From: Chloroflexi bacterium HGW-Chloroflexi-3
Lineage (GTDB): Bacteria; Chloroflexota; Anaerolineae; Anaerolineales; Anaerolineaceae
NCBI GenBank assembly: GCA_002842045.1
Contig: PHBX01000002.1
Coordinates: 124,001-188,000 of the forward strand
Reading direction: 5' to 3'
Length of the DNA: 64,000 bases
In this document: positions 1 through 8,751 of the stretch, piece by piece
How positions within the stretch are numbered: the stretch's first letter is position 1
How the letters are laid out: each line of letters opens with the position of its first letter
Made by a program: the position numbers and the translations under genes
The notes under the pieces: model-generated
Database searches by the model: none
What the model was told of the DNA's origin: nothing
Seen by the model: only the letters and a program-made list of their open reading frames with translations

Positions 1-892
1 GCTCGTTCCATCTTTCCAGAAATTTTTCATGAATTTTAATTTTTCGGTTTTTAATTTCATCGATTAGATAAGTAATTCCTGGTTTTATAAAGTTAAATGG
101 ACCGGCTTGACCATAAAATTTGTTGATTCTTTGTTTTTCCTCATCTAAAAAGCTATCAAGGTCTGTCAGCCAGACATCGTAATCATGAATTTCGCCTAAA
201 TCATCCTGGAATTTTTTCATGGTGGAAATAAATGAATCTAATTGGGGATAAATTGGGTTAAATAATTCTGTTGTGTAACGCAGGTTTTTCATCGCAATTC
301 TTAAACTATGTAAGGCTTCTGTATTATCTGGGCTGGTTATAAAAGGAACATAAGAAAAACATATTTTGGTTAATTTTTCAATTTCTAAATAGCTCAACCG
401 TTTTAACTCATTCGGTAGAGAAAAACTTTCAGTATCAAAAGGATTGTTATCGATAAATAATTGAATTTCTGTCAAAGTTTTTTCTTTTTCAAAATTCAGT
501 ATTGATTGCTTGACACCATTTTGTTTTTTTTCTCGCAGTTGTTGTTTCCTGAGTAATAATCTTTGTAGTCCAGTCAGATACTTTTGTTCTGAAATGTTCG
601 ATATTTCTTTTTCAAGGAATGCAATCTGAACATCTAAATCCCTTTCCTTTGTTAATGATTTAGTCAGTTTTTTAAATGAGATAAACCATCTTTTTGAGGT
701 TTTTTTACCAATAAAAGGGGAGAAAACGGTTAAAGTGTTACGAATTCTTCGACTCATGACCCGGGTATGATGTAAGAATTCAATATTTCCATCATATACA
801 ATACCCTCAATTTGATTTTCCAAGTAAGATATCTGGGATGTAAACAAGTCTGCAACATAAGATCTTATGATAATTTTTTCGGAGGTTTCCAC
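1..892 (-). CDS. CHAD domain protein (partial, runs off left edge)
   Basis: CHAD domains are helical, rich in conserved His/Arg/Lys, and bind inorganic polyphosphate; they are often found near phosphate-uptake or polyphosphate genes. About 297 codons are visible, with the C-terminus cut by the window edge. Two hallmark helices are readable: HHTRVMSRRIRN near residue 41 and LHSLRIAMKNLRYT near residue 195. The start is a GTG at 892, chosen because AAAGGAG lies just upstream and the reading frame is open throughout. The gene follows phoU on the same strand but has its own promoter after the phoU terminator. No CYTH domain is visible in this part. A polyphosphate-linked role fits the pst/phoU context but is inferred. 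Confidence 0.88.
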   Translation of the reverse strand, partial: METSEKIIIRSYVADLFTSQISYLENQIEGIVYDGNIEFLHHTRVMSRRIRNTLTVFSPFIGKKTSKRWFISFKKLTKSLTKERDLDVQIAFLEKEISNISEQKYLTGLQRLLLRKQQLREKKQNGVKQSILNFEKEKTLTEIQLFIDNNPFDTESFSLPNELKRLSYLEIEKLTKICFSYVPFITSPDNTEALHSLRIAMKNLRYTTELFNPIYPQLDSFISTMKKFQDDLGEIHDYDVWLTDLDSFLDEEKQRINKFYGQAGPFNFIKPGITYLIDEIKNRKIKIHEKFLERWNE

Positions 893-923
893 AAAATACT
901 CCTTTCTTGAAATATGTGTATCA

Positions 924-952
924 ATTATCCATAAAATCAATCATATATTCAA
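924..952 (-). promoter_or_regulatory. Promoter for the CHAD gene
   Basis: Reading leftward there is a -35 TTGAAT (947-952), a 17-base spacer and a -10 GATAAT (924-929), about 32 bases before the GTG start. It sits directly beyond the phoU terminator, so the CHAD gene can be transcribed independently of phoU. Confidence 0.5.
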
Positions 953-990
953 ATAAATATGCGCTTCATTTTCTGAAGCGCATATTTATT
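952..990 (-). terminator. Hairpin terminator after phoU
   Basis: A perfect 17-bp inverted repeat (952-968 pairing with 974-990, loop TTTTC) has a GC-containing core GCGCTTCA/TGAAGCGC and A/T-rich flanks. It lies 17 bases beyond the phoU stop codon. The U-tract is provided mainly by the A/T part of the stem, so termination could work in either direction. Confidence 0.7.
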
Positions 991-1006
991 GTTTTCCTGT
1001 TATTCA

Positions 1007-1693
1007 TTATTTAAAATCTAGCTTATCATCTTCTTCATCAACTTCTAATTCCATTAATTCACCGGTTGCAATAAAAACAGTTCTTTCACAAATGTTTGTT
1101 ACCCTATCAGCCAGTCTTTCAAGATTATGTCCGACCCAAATTATCAAGTTAGAATTATCTACATTCAAAGGATCACTCATCATTAATTCAACTGCTTTGT
1201 GATAGACATCTTCATAAATTCGATCAACAGCATCATCTTCATAAGGAATTTGAGCTGCAGTTTTAGCATCTTCATTGATGAAGGCGGTGAGTGCTTTATG
1301 AAGCATTCCGATTGCCAATTCAGCCATTGTTTCAATTTCTTTGATAGGTATTTTTAATTCCACATTTTCTAATTTAACTGCAACCTTTGCAATCCCTTTG
1401 GCATAATCACCCATACGTTCCAATTCACTGATCACATCTAACATGGATGCTAATTCTCTCAGGTCACGAGCCATAGGCTGTTGGGTGGCTATCACTATCA
1501 ATATTGCATTTTCAATAGAAAACCTTTTATCGTTGAGTTCAATGTCATGTTGATAAATTTGCTTTGCCAGTTTAGCATCTCTCATTTTGAGAGCATTTAC
1601 GGATTTATGGACAGCTTCTTCTACCATGCTGCCAAGTAATAAGACTTCATCTTTAATATTTTGAATTTTTTGAGAGAATAGTTTCCTGGACAT
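1007..1693 (-). CDS. phoU: Phosphate transport regulator PhoU
   Basis: PhoU links the Pst transporter to the PhoR-type sensor kinase and helps shut off the phosphate-starvation response when phosphate is plentiful. The 228-residue product has the family's two repeated three-helix halves. Each half carries a metal-cluster motif: ELERMGDYAKG near residue 91 and NLERLADRVTN near residue 190. The C-terminus is an acidic tail (EVDEEDD). The start at 1693 is preferred over an in-frame upstream codon because AAAGG lies a few bases before it and the protein then begins at the usual family N-terminus (MSRKLFSQ). It lies 25 bases after pstB1 on the same strand, so the two are very likely co-transcribed. 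Confidence 0.95.
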   Translation of the reverse strand: MSRKLFSQKIQNIKDEVLLLGSMVEEAVHKSVNALKMRDAKLAKQIYQHDIELNDKRFSIENAILIVIATQQPMARDLRELASMLDVISELERMGDYAKGIAKVAVKLENVELKIPIKEIETMAELAIGMLHKALTAFINEDAKTAAQIPYEDDAVDRIYEDVYHKAVELMMSDPLNVDNSNLIIWVGHNLERLADRVTNICERTVFIATGELMELEVDEEDDKLDFK

Positions 1694-1718
1694 AAAATGA
1701 CCTTTCAAATGAATTGAA

Positions 1719-2498
1719 TTAACCAAATCTTCCCGATATGTAATCTTCTGTTAATTTGTCTTTAGGGTTGGTGAAGATTATTTGTGTAAAATCATGTTCC
1801 ACCAAATACCCTGCACGATCCGGCAACATATTAAAAAATGCAGTGTAATCTGAAGCACGGGCGGCCTGTTGCATATTGTGAGTAACAATCACGATTGTAT
1901 ATTTCTGTTTCAATTCTTGCATTAATTCTTCAATTTTCAAAGTAGCGATTGGATCCAAAGCAGATGCAGGCTCATCCATCAAAATTATTTCAGGCTCTAC
2001 CGCTAGAGCCCTGGCAATACATAATCTTTGTTGTTGACCACCTGACAGAGAAAGCCCAGACTTGTGTAAGTCTTTATTGACCTCATCCCATAAAAAAGAA
2101 TCTTTCAAGCTTTTTTCAACGATCTCATCTAGTTGATTTTTATTTTTTATTCCATGGGCTCTAGGACCATAGGCAACATTTTCATAAATGGACTTGGGAA
2201 ATGGATTAGGACGTTGAAAAACCATCCCTATTTTTTTCCTTAAGGTGACTGGATCGAGCTCGAGAATATTTTCGCCATCCAGGATTATTTCCCCTTTTGT
2301 AGAAACAGATGCAATTAAGTCATTCATACGATTAAAGGATCTTATGAATGTGCTTTTTCCGCATCCAGACGGTCCAATAATGGCTGTAATTTGCCGTTCT
2401 GGAATTTCAAAATTGATATCCCTCAAAGCCTGGAATTTGCCATAAAAAAAATTAAAATTTTTTACTGATATTTGTATTTTCATTGAACTCGAAACCAA
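1719..2498 (-). CDS. pstB: Phosphate ABC transporter ATP-binding protein PstB (copy 1)
   Basis: This is the ATPase that energises phosphate import through PstC/PstA. The Walker A motif GPSGCGKST is at residues 42-50; LSGGQQQR, the Walker [13 protein letters not shown] and the switch His (VTHNMQQ) follow in order. The protein ends in the typical PstB tail SGRFG. The start is probably TTG at 2498, because TATAAGGAAATC lies 4-5 bases before it; the ATG five codons later (2483) has no Shine-Dalgarno at a usable distance. A second pstB (5931-6764) belongs to the divergent pstSCA operon. The two copies are clear paralogues, so either could serve the single PstCA permease pair, or copy 1 may act mainly with PhoU in signalling. 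That division of labour is inferred. Confidence 0.93.
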   Translation of the reverse strand: MVSSSMKIQISVKNFNFFYGKFQALRDINFEIPERQITAIIGPSGCGKSTFIRSFNRMNDLIASVSTKGEIILDGENILELDPVTLRKKIGMVFQRPNPFPKSIYENVAYGPRAHGIKNKNQLDEIVEKSLKDSFLWDEVNKDLHKSGLSLSGGQQQRLCIARALAVEPEIILMDEPASALDPIATLKIEELMQELKQKYTIVIVTHNMQQAARASDYTAFFNMLPDRAGYLVEHDFTQIIFTNPKDKLTEDYISGRFG

Positions 2499-2523
2499 GA
2501 TTTCCTTATATAGTTATTTTATC

Positions 2524-2577
2524 TTAACCGGAAAATAAAATAAAAAAGAATTTAAAAGCACACATAATCCACATCAT
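2524..2577 (-). CDS. Possible 17-residue leader or small membrane peptide upstream of pstB1
   Basis: Within the 337-base gap between pstB1 and pstS, on the pstB1 strand, a very purine-rich Shine-Dalgarno (GGAGGAGGGG, 2587-2596) stands 9 bases before tandem ATG codons. The ORF encodes MMWIMCAFKFFFILFSG and ends about 25 bases before pstB1. The peptide is strongly hydrophobic with one Lys. It could be a regulatory leader peptide, a small membrane protein or chance. The Shine-Dalgarno match is the only real support; no homologue is recognised. Confidence 0.25.
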   Translation of the reverse strand: MMWIMCAFKFFFILFSG

Positions 2578-2605
2578 ACGATTTTACCCCTCCTCCATTA
2601 ATAAG

Positions 2606-2646
2606 AGTTCAAATTCATGTTAATAGAATGTAAATAATTTCTAAGA
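2606..2646 (-). promoter_or_regulatory. Pho-box-like direct repeats facing pstB1-phoU
   Basis: Read leftward, three 8-mers sit exactly 11 bases apart: ATTTACAT (2628-2635), ATTAACAT (2617-2624) and TTTGAACT (2606-2613). A weaker TCTTAGAA at 2639-2646 keeps the phase. The pattern, a TTAAC-like core with 3-base gaps, resembles the cyanobacterial Pho box and the Bacillus PhoP TTAACA repeats. It is less perfect than the array serving pstS. The rest of the 2499-2835 gap holds the pstS array, a possible small ORF and A/T-rich sequence with no other recognised element. Confidence 0.5.
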
Positions 2647-2707
2647 CAAATGCCATGGTCAAAATTTGAAATTTTGGTGTAAAAGATGAATTATTCATAT
2701 TGATAAA

Positions 2708-2794
2708 ATTAACAATTATTAACAAATTGATCCATTTCATTCAACAAACCTTAACCTCCTCTTAAATCCCAGTTAAGTTTGATGCGTTATCCTT
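2708..2794 (+). promoter_or_regulatory. Pho-box-like direct repeats and -10 of the pstS promoter
   Basis: Four 8-mers lie in strict 11-base register: ATTCAACA (2739-2746), CTTAACCT (2750-2757), CTTAAATC (2761-2768) and GTTAAGTT (2772-2779). Two further ATTAACAA copies stand upstream at 2708 and 2718, 10 bases apart. The cyanobacterial Pho box is described as tandem PyTTAAPyPy(T/A) octamers with 3-base spacers; the central repeats match it closely. A -10-like TATCCT (2789-2794) begins about ten bases after the last repeat, where an activator replacing a -35 box would sit. The likely ligand is a PhoB/PhoP-type regulator, and 34175-34885 is the candidate encoded in this window. Confidence 0.68.
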
Positions 2795-2835
2795 TCAACA
2801 TGACAAAACGCAAAAGTTAAAAAAGGAGAAAAAGA

Positions 2836-3876
2836 ATGTTGCGTAAGAATATTGTTTCATTATTATTGGTTTTAGTTATGTCGTCATTAATACTGTCTGC
2901 TTGTAGCGGTTCAAAAGTTACCCCAGCACCCAGTCAACCGCAAGTAAATCAAGTTGAATCTACAAAAGCTTCAGAACCTGAACCTGTTAGTAGTTCAGCA
3001 TTAGTTGCTTTAGAAGGAGACGTTATCGCAGATGGATCGAGCACCGTATTTCCGATCACAACAGCAGTAGCAGAAGAATTCGCTCTGGTGGCACCGAATG
3101 TACGTGTATCAGTAGGGTTATCAGGAACGGGTGGAGGTTTCAAGAAATTCTGTGTTGGAGAAACAGACATAAGTGATGCATCGCGACCTATAAAAGATTC
3201 GGAAAAAGAAATCTGCCAGTCCAACAATATTGAATATGTTGAATTCCTGGTAGCTATGGATGGTTTGACTGTAATGATTAATCCAGAGAATGATTGGATA
3301 AACGAATTAACAGTTGATCAATTAGCAGCTTTATTAGGTGACAGCAGCACAATCAAAAAATGGTCTGATCTGGATCCGAGTTTTCCGGCCGAAAATATCC
3401 TGTTCTTCATTCCTGATCCCGACTCCGGAACGCGCGATTACATGGAAGAAATCGTAGAAAAAGTAACCGGTGACAAAGATTTACGCCAGGATGAAAATAC
3501 GACCTTCTCCAGTGATGACAATGTATTGTTGGATGGCATCGGGAATGAAAAATATGCTTTTGGTTTCTTTGGCTATGCATATTACATCAATAACAAAGAC
3601 AAAGTAAAAGCAGTTCCGATTGTGAATAAAGATGGCAATACAGTATTACCGAGCGACGAAACAGTACAAAATGGTACATACAACCCATTATCTCGACCGC
3701 TGTTCATCTACCTCAATCAAAACAGTCTGATGACCAAACCTCAGGTAGTTGAGTTTGTGCGCTACTTCTTCAGTGCAGAAGGTGGACCAGCCATCATGAG
3801 TGATGTAGGTTACAGCATGCCACCAACTGGAACTTATGAAGAAAACTTAAAATTGTTGGAAAATTCGCTGAATTAA
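2836..3876 (+). CDS. pstS: Phosphate-binding lipoprotein PstS
   Basis: This is the extracytoplasmic phosphate receptor of the Pst importer. The N-terminus is a lipoprotein signal peptide with the lipobox LSAC (lipidated Cys23), followed by a Pro/Ser-rich linker. The binding domain starts at the family motif [10 protein letters not shown], and the phosphate-loop sequence [10 protein letters not shown] and DISDASRPI follow. The length of 346 residues is normal for PstS. A clear AAAGGAG precedes the ATG. It is the first gene of pstSCAB and lies behind a Pho-box-like promoter. A stable hairpin separates it from pstC, which would favour more PstS than permease. Confidence 0.95.
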   Translation: MLRKNIVSLLLVLVMSSLILSACSGSKVTPAPSQPQVNQVESTKASEPEPVSSSALVALEGDVIADGSSTVFPITTAVAEEFALVAPNVRVSVGLSGTGGGFKKFCVGETDISDASRPIKDSEKEICQSNNIEYVEFLVAMDGLTVMINPENDWINELTVDQLAALLGDSSTIKKWSDLDPSFPAENILFFIPDPDSGTRDYMEEIVEKVTGDKDLRQDENTTFSSDDNVLLDGIGNEKYAFGFFGYAYYINNKDKVKAVPIVNKDGNTVLPSDETVQNGTYNPLSRPLFIYLNQNSLMTKPQVVEFVRYFFSAEGGPAIMSDVGYSMPPTGTYEENLKLLENSLN

Positions 3877-3896
3877 ATTTAGTTATCACTATAAAA

Positions 3897-3932
3897 AATT
3901 GAGAGACAGGTGAATTCACCTGCCTCTCAATT
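3897..3932 (+). terminator. Hairpin between pstS and pstC (partial terminator or mRNA stabiliser)
   Basis: The arms run 3897-3911 and 3918-3932, with one A/C mismatch, closing on an AATT loop; the outer part is AATTGAGAG/CTCTCAATT and the inner part CAGGTG/CACCTG. Only a short T tract follows, so full termination is doubtful. Such structures after the binding-protein gene of ABC operons commonly reduce read-through or protect the upstream mRNA. Confidence 0.6.
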
Positions 3933-3958
3933 TATGAAACTATCTTAGGTTAGTATTT

Positions 3959-4924
3959 ATGCAAACACAAAATAGCAAATTATCTTCGTTTTTTTCATTT
4001 ACGAAAGATCCAAAAATTAGAAATTTCAGAGAAAAAATTATTGCAATTTCACTTTTTGGATGTGGAGTATTCTCAATTTTGGTAACAATAGGAATTATTG
4101 TCACATTATTTTCTGAAGCGATAGCTTTTTTCTTGAGACCAGAAGTTGACATTGTGACTTTTTTTACAGGAACGAACTGGCGACCATTGGCCTCAAAAAT
4201 AAGTCCTGATAATTTCGGTGTCCGACCATTAATTCGCGGGACAATGTTGATTGCAGTTATTTCTGGGGCAATCGCAATTCCTCTAGGCCTTGGCAGCGCT
4301 ATTTTTTTAAGTGAATATGCTTCGGACAAATTAAGAAGTGTCTTAAAACCTTTACTCGAATTATTAGCTGGAATTCCAACAGTTGTTTACGGTTATTTTG
4401 CGCTTTCATTCATTACACCAATCCTGAAACAGGTTTTGGAAAATAGCTTTGGTATTAAAGTAAGTTTTTTTAATGCATTCAGTGCAGCTGTCGTGGTTGG
4501 AATCATGATTATTCCAATGGTCGCGTCAATCAGTGAGGATGCTATGCGGGCAGTTCCTCGATCTCTGCGGGAAGGTGCATATGCGTTAGGGGCAACAAGA
4601 TTTGAAGTCTCTACAAAAGTTGTCGTACCCGCTGCTTTGAGTGGAATCATATCAGCCTTCATTATTGGAATATCAAGAGCAGTCGGTGAGACAATGGCAG
4701 TTACGATTGCAGCCGGAGCCACTCCACGAATGACTTTAAATCCATTGGATAGTGTACAAACAATGACTTCTTTTATTGTTCAGGTAAGTTTTGGAGATGC
4801 ACCTGCAGGCTCGATAAATGGTCAATCTATTTTTGCTGTTGGAGCAACCTTATTTGTTATGACCTTTGTTATGAATATCGTCAGTGCGGTTATCTTAAAA
4901 AGGTTCAGAGAGGTCTATGACTGA
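3959..4924 (+). CDS. pstC: Phosphate ABC transporter permease PstC
   Basis: One of the two inner-membrane subunits forming the phosphate channel. The 321-residue protein has a cytoplasmic N-terminal segment, a first membrane helix at about residues 30-50, a periplasmic region ([13 protein letters not shown]) and the MetI-type permease domain. The ATPase-coupling loop is readable as [13 protein letters not shown]. The family sequences [13 protein letters not shown] and [12 protein letters not shown] are present. Its stop codon overlaps the pstA start by one base (TGATG), indicating translational coupling. The Shine-Dalgarno is weak (TTAGG). Confidence 0.94.
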   Translation: MQTQNSKLSSFFSFTKDPKIRNFREKIIAISLFGCGVFSILVTIGIIVTLFSEAIAFFLRPEVDIVTFFTGTNWRPLASKISPDNFGVRPLIRGTMLIAVISGAIAIPLGLGSAIFLSEYASDKLRSVLKPLLELLAGIPTVVYGYFALSFITPILKQVLENSFGIKVSFFNAFSAAVVVGIMIIPMVASISEDAMRAVPRSLREGAYALGATRFEVSTKVVVPAALSGIISAFIIGISRAVGETMAVTIAAGATPRMTLNPLDSVQTMTSFIVQVSFGDAPAGSINGQSIFAVGATLFVMTFVMNIVSAVILKRFREVYD

Positions 4925-5937
4925 TGCAAATACAAAATACACTTTCTAAAGGTAAAGAAATTTATAAAGATAACATTTCTAGTCGAAACCGAGCAGAAAA
5001 AATATTTAATATTTTGCTCTTGTTTTCAGTACTTTTTGGTTTATTAATGCTGACAGTCTTATTAATTGACATTGCGGTGGAAGGATTTTCCTGGGTACGA
5101 CCAGAATTATTCGAAAATTATCATTCACGAAAACCCGAAAACGCTGGCATGAAATCTGCCATAGCAGGGAGTCTGATTGTAATTGGCTTGACTGGATTGT
5201 TCAGTTTCCCAATAGGCGTAGGGGCAGCAATTTATTTAGAAGAATATGCTCCTCAAAATAAGTTAACTGGTTTTATTAATCTAAATATCAACAATTTGGC
5301 TGGTGTCCCATCGATTGTTTATGGCATGCTGGGTTTAGTAGTTTTTGGAAGAATGTTTGATTTGTTCAAAGAAGGCAGTTTTTTGGTTGAATTCTTGAAG
5401 ATTCCAATTGAAAGTGGTGCTATTGGAGGTTGGAATTTCAATCTTTTTGGTTTACCCTGGCTTGAAATTCACCTCCCATTTGGGCGGAGTATGGTTGCCG
5501 GTGCATTGACAATGACTTTATTGATCCTGCCAGTTGTTATTATCGCAGCCAGAGAGGCAATTCGAGCTGTACCACCCTCAATTCGGGAAGGTGGTTATGC
5601 TTTAGGGACCACAAAATGGCACGTTATCAAATCATTGGTATTACCTATTGCATTTCCTGGAATCTTAACGGGCATGATCTTATCCCTTAGCCGAGCAATT
5701 GGTGAAACAGCTCCATTGATTATTATGGGTGCATTTACCTATGTACCTTTTTTACCAAAATCTGTGTGGGATCAATTTACTGTTATTCCAATTCAAATCT
5801 ATAACTGGATAACATTACCTCAAACTGAGTACCGAGTACATTTAGCTGCAGCAGGAATTTTGGTACTGTTATTAATATTATTCTTGATGAATGGAATTGC
5901 AATATATCTTAGAAAAAAGTACGAGATTAAGTGGTAA
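4924..5937 (+). CDS. pstA: Phosphate ABC transporter permease PstA
   Basis: The second membrane subunit of the Pst importer. The 337-residue protein has an N-terminal helix, a long periplasmic loop and the permease core with the coupling motif [13 protein letters not shown]. The signature sequences [15 protein letters not shown] and [12 protein letters not shown] distinguish PstA from PstC. An insert of about 30 residues ([19 protein letters not shown]) sits between helices. It starts within the pstC stop codon and runs to the pstB2 start, so the operon is tightly coupled. Confidence 0.94.
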   Translation: MQIQNTLSKGKEIYKDNISSRNRAEKIFNILLLFSVLFGLLMLTVLLIDIAVEGFSWVRPELFENYHSRKPENAGMKSAIAGSLIVIGLTGLFSFPIGVGAAIYLEEYAPQNKLTGFINLNINNLAGVPSIVYGMLGLVVFGRMFDLFKEGSFLVEFLKIPIESGAIGGWNFNLFGLPWLEIHLPFGRSMVAGALTMTLLILPVVIIAAREAIRAVPPSIREGGYALGTTKWHVIKSLVLPIAFPGILTGMILSLSRAIGETAPLIIMGAFTYVPFLPKSVWDQFTVIPIQIYNWITLPQTEYRVHLAAAGILVLLLILFLMNGIAIYLRKKYEIKW

Positions 5938-6764
5938 ATATGAACCTGGTATCAAATATCCAATCTTACTCAATAAATTTTCATGAAAATGCTACTATCA
6001 TTCGTGCAAATCAGCTAAATATCTTTTATAGTGGAAAATTGGTTGTAGAAAATTTCAGCTTACAGGTTCCAAAAAATAAAATTACAGCATTAATTGGCCC
6101 TTCAGGTTGTGGAAAAAGTACAGTAATACGTTCATTTAATCGGATGAATGACATAATTCCCGGATTCTCCTTACAAGGAGAAATAAAATATCAAGGAAAA
6201 AATATTTACTCATCTTTGGAAGACCCTGTTCGAATTCGTCGGCAAATTGGTATGGTTTTTCAAAAACCCAATCCATTTCCTAAAAGTATTTATGAAAATG
6301 TTGCTTTTGGTGCAAGAATCAACAAGTATCAGGGTAACCTGGATGAATTAGTTGAATATAGCTTAATTCAAGCTGCACTATGGGATGAAGTTAAAGACAA
6401 ATTAAAAGAAAGTGCTTATGCGTTATCAGGCGGCCAACAGCAAAGATTGTGTATTGCTCGTGCGATTGCTATCTCACCAGATATCTTGTTAATGGATGAA
6501 CCAGCCTCCGCTCTTGATCCAATCGCAACTTTGAAAATAGAAGAATTGATGTGGGAGTTAAAAGAAAAATATACGATTGTAGTCGTCACCCATAATATGC
6601 AACAAGCCAGTAGAGTTTCCGATTACACTGCGTTTATGAGTTTAGATCGTGAAAAAATCGATGCCAGAGTTGGTGTATTAATTGAATTTGATGAAACAAC
6701 CAAATTATTCACGAATCCTAAATTGAAAGAAACTGAGGATTATATTACTGGAAGATTTGGATAA
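5931..6764 (+). CDS. pstB: Phosphate ABC transporter ATP-binding protein PstB (copy 2)
   Basis: ATPase of the Pst importer encoded in the main operon. It carries the Walker [30 protein letters not shown] and the switch His in VTHNMQQ, and ends in TGRFG like copy 1. An N-terminal extension of about 25 residues precedes the first strand of the ATPase fold. Two starts are possible: GTG at 5931, overlapping the end of pstA, or ATG at 5940. Neither has a strong Shine-Dalgarno, so coupling to pstA is likely. Having two PstB genes for one PstC/PstA pair is the unusual point of this locus. Confidence 0.93.
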   Translation: MVNMNLVSNIQSYSINFHENATIIRANQLNIFYSGKLVVENFSLQVPKNKITALIGPSGCGKSTVIRSFNRMNDIIPGFSLQGEIKYQGKNIYSSLEDPVRIRRQIGMVFQKPNPFPKSIYENVAFGARINKYQGNLDELVEYSLIQAALWDEVKDKLKESAYALSGGQQQRLCIARAIAISPDILLMDEPASALDPIATLKIEELMWELKEKYTIVVVTHNMQQASRVSDYTAFMSLDREKIDARVGVLIEFDETTKLFTNPKLKETEDYITGRFG

Positions 6765-6784
6765 AGTTTCACTCTCAATCGTTT

Positions 6785-6814
6785 TTCGCAATTAATAGAT
6801 GGCACTGGTATAAT
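6785..6814 (+). promoter_or_regulatory. Promoter of prfA-prmC-tsaC
   Basis: A perfect -10 TATAAT (6809-6814) is preceded by GG and, 18 bases upstream, by TTCGCA (6785-6790) as a weak -35. It lies between the end of pstB2 and prfA and gives a leader of about 30 bases. Confidence 0.55.
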
Positions 6815-6850
6815 ATCATGTTGCCAATTCTTAGTTAAAGAGTGATGATA

Positions 6851-7921
6851 ATGCTAGATAAAGTGAAATCAATAGAGGAAAAATACACAGAATTGTCTCT
6901 TGCTCTTGAAAACGTGGGAGATGATTATCAAAAAGCAGCTCAAATTTCTAAAGAACGTTCTGATATTGAAGAAGTTTACGAAAAAGCACGAGAATATCGT
7001 ATCATCTGGGAGCAAATCCAGGAATCAAAGGAATTATTGGATGAAGATGATGAAGAGTTAAAGGAATTAGCTCAATTAGATTTGGAAAATCTGGAACCAA
7101 AGTTAGTAAGCCTGGAACATGAACTTAAGAATTTATTGGTGCCTACAGACCCCAGAGATAAAAAAAATGTAATCATGGAAATTCGGGCAGGGGCTGGCGG
7201 TGATGAGGCTGCATTATTTGCAGCTGAATTGTTTAGAATTTATTCCAGATATGCTGAAAAAAGAAACTGGAAAATTGAAATTCTGAACTTAAATGAAATA
7301 GGAATTGGCGGAATTAAAGAAATTTCATTCAGTGTTAAAGGCTCAGGAGCTTATTCACGATTGAAATTTGAATCCGGAGTTCATCGGGTTCAGCGTGTAC
7401 CTACGACTGAATCATCTGGTCGGATTCACACTTCCACAGTCACTGTTGCTGTACTGGCTGAAGTTGAAGAATTTGATATTGAAATTCCTGCCTCAGATAT
7501 TCGTATCGATGTGTTTAAATCTGCCGGTGCTGGTGGACAAAATGTTCAAAAGAACTCCACAGCTGTTCGTATAACACATTTTCCCTCAGGTATGGTTATT
7601 GCCTGTCAGGATGAGCGATCCCAATTACAAAATAAACTACGAGCAATGAGTATTCTTAGAGCCCGCCTTTACGAAATTGAAGAAAGCAAACGCAGTAACG
7701 AATTGGATGCTGATCGTAAGTTACAGGTGGGAAGTGGGGATCGGTCAGAAAAGATACGAACTTATAATTACCCACAAAATCGAGTGACAGACCATCGAAT
7801 AAATGTTTCTTCTTATAATTTACCGGCGATTCTCGATGGAGAAATTGATATTTTCATTGATGAACTCTCCATTCGAAGTGAATCCGAGCGATTATCTGCA
7901 GTAGGTGAGGATGAGGATTAG
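6851..7921 (+). CDS. prfA: Peptide chain release factor 1
   Basis: RF1 recognises UAA and UAG stop codons and triggers peptidyl-tRNA hydrolysis. The catalytic GGQ (GAGGQNVQKN) is near residue 230 and the anticodon-like PxT motif reads PTT within RVPTTESSGRIHTS, as in RF1 and unlike the SPF of RF2. The domain order is helical N-terminus, RF1 stop-recognition region, GGQ domain, C-terminal domain. The start at ATG 6851 (MLDKVKSIEEKY) is favoured over GTG 6842 and ATG 6845 because AAAGAG is then at a suitable distance and the N-terminus matches RF1 length. It overlaps prmC, its usual modifying partner. Confidence 0.96.
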   Translation: MLDKVKSIEEKYTELSLALENVGDDYQKAAQISKERSDIEEVYEKAREYRIIWEQIQESKELLDEDDEELKELAQLDLENLEPKLVSLEHELKNLLVPTDPRDKKNVIMEIRAGAGGDEAALFAAELFRIYSRYAEKRNWKIEILNLNEIGIGGIKEISFSVKGSGAYSRLKFESGVHRVQRVPTTESSGRIHTSTVTVAVLAEVEEFDIEIPASDIRIDVFKSAGAGGQNVQKNSTAVRITHFPSGMVIACQDERSQLQNKLRAMSILRARLYEIEESKRSNELDADRKLQVGSGDRSEKIRTYNYPQNRVTDHRINVSSYNLPAILDGEIDIFIDELSIRSESERLSAVGEDED

Positions 7922-8750
7922 TATCGCCGATTGGCGATATCAATCCAGGAAAATTCTTTTTGCAATCAGCGAAACTGCTGATATTGAAGTCAATGCCATT
8001 CTGTGTAAGGTTCTCAATAAGGACCTTGCATGGTGCCTGGCAAATTCGAATTTTGTTTTAGATCAACCTACAGTCATTGAATTAAATAGAAAATTTCAAT
8101 CCTTGCTGACAGGAATACCTTTGCCTTATGTGCTGGGAACAATAGAATTTTTTGGAAATCAATTTTTTGTTGATGAAAATGTATTAATTCCGAGGCCAGA
8201 AACAGAACTGTTGGTTGAAACTGCTATTGAATGGATCAATCGACATGATAAAACCAAAAAAGTGGTCGATGTTGGTTGTGGATCAGGTGTAATCATAATA
8301 AGCTTATTGAATCATTTTTCCCAAATTAAAGGTTTTGGTATCGATATCTCCAGAAGAGCTTTGAATATATCGAAAAGAAATAAAAAAAATCATGGCATTG
8401 AACATTTAGAACTTGTTCAAATGGATTGTTTGAGCGGGATTGGTTCGAAAGTTGATGTGATTGTCGCAAATTTACCGTATATCCCTGAAGATTATTTGAG
8501 AGATCTAAAAGTTTCAAAATATGAACCAGACCTTGCATTGAATGGTGGACAAGACGGATTAATGATAATAAATACATTGATTGACCAGATCCCTTCTCAC
8601 CTTAATTCTCCTGGATTAGCTTTATTGGAGATTCAATTTGACCAATCAGCCCGCGTTATTCAAAAAGCTAAGAATTGCATCCCAAATGCAGCTATTTCGA
8701 TTATAAAAGATTATTCGTCCCATGACCGCATTATCAAGATTGAGGTGTGA
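7911..8750 (+). CDS. prmC: Release-factor glutamine methyltransferase PrmC
   Basis: PrmC methylates the GGQ glutamine of release factors using S-adenosylmethionine. The product has a small N-terminal helical domain and a Rossmann methyltransferase domain with motif I VVDVGCGSGVI. The substrate-binding motif is NLPY (VANLPYIPED) in place of the common NPPY, a known variation. The gene overlaps the 3' end of prfA; the ATG at 7911 or the GTG at 7905 could be the start. It is followed after one base by tsaC, so the three genes form a translation-quality operon. Confidence 0.94.
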   Translation: MRISIADWRYQSRKILFAISETADIEVNAILCKVLNKDLAWCLANSNFVLDQPTVIELNRKFQSLLTGIPLPYVLGTIEFFGNQFFVDENVLIPRPETELLVETAIEWINRHDKTKKVVDVGCGSGVIIISLLNHFSQIKGFGIDISRRALNISKRNKKNHGIEHLELVQMDCLSGIGSKVDVIVANLPYIPEDYLRDLKVSKYEPDLALNGGQDGLMIINTLIDQIPSHLNSPGLALLEIQFDQSARVIQKAKNCIPNAAISIIKDYSSHDRIIKIEV

Positions 8751-8751
8751 A

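Noticed and set aside
952..990. 17-bp perfect inverted repeat considered as a recombination or attachment site
   Set aside because: It occurs once, directly after phoU, without any integrase or mobile gene; a terminator explains it.
2245..2445. Open frame on the + strand inside pstB1
   Set aside because: It is antisense to the Walker A region of a clear PstB gene, with no Shine-Dalgarno and no recognisable protein features.
4393..4722. Open frame on the - strand inside pstC
   Set aside because: Antisense shadow of the conserved permease domain; composition follows pstC codons.
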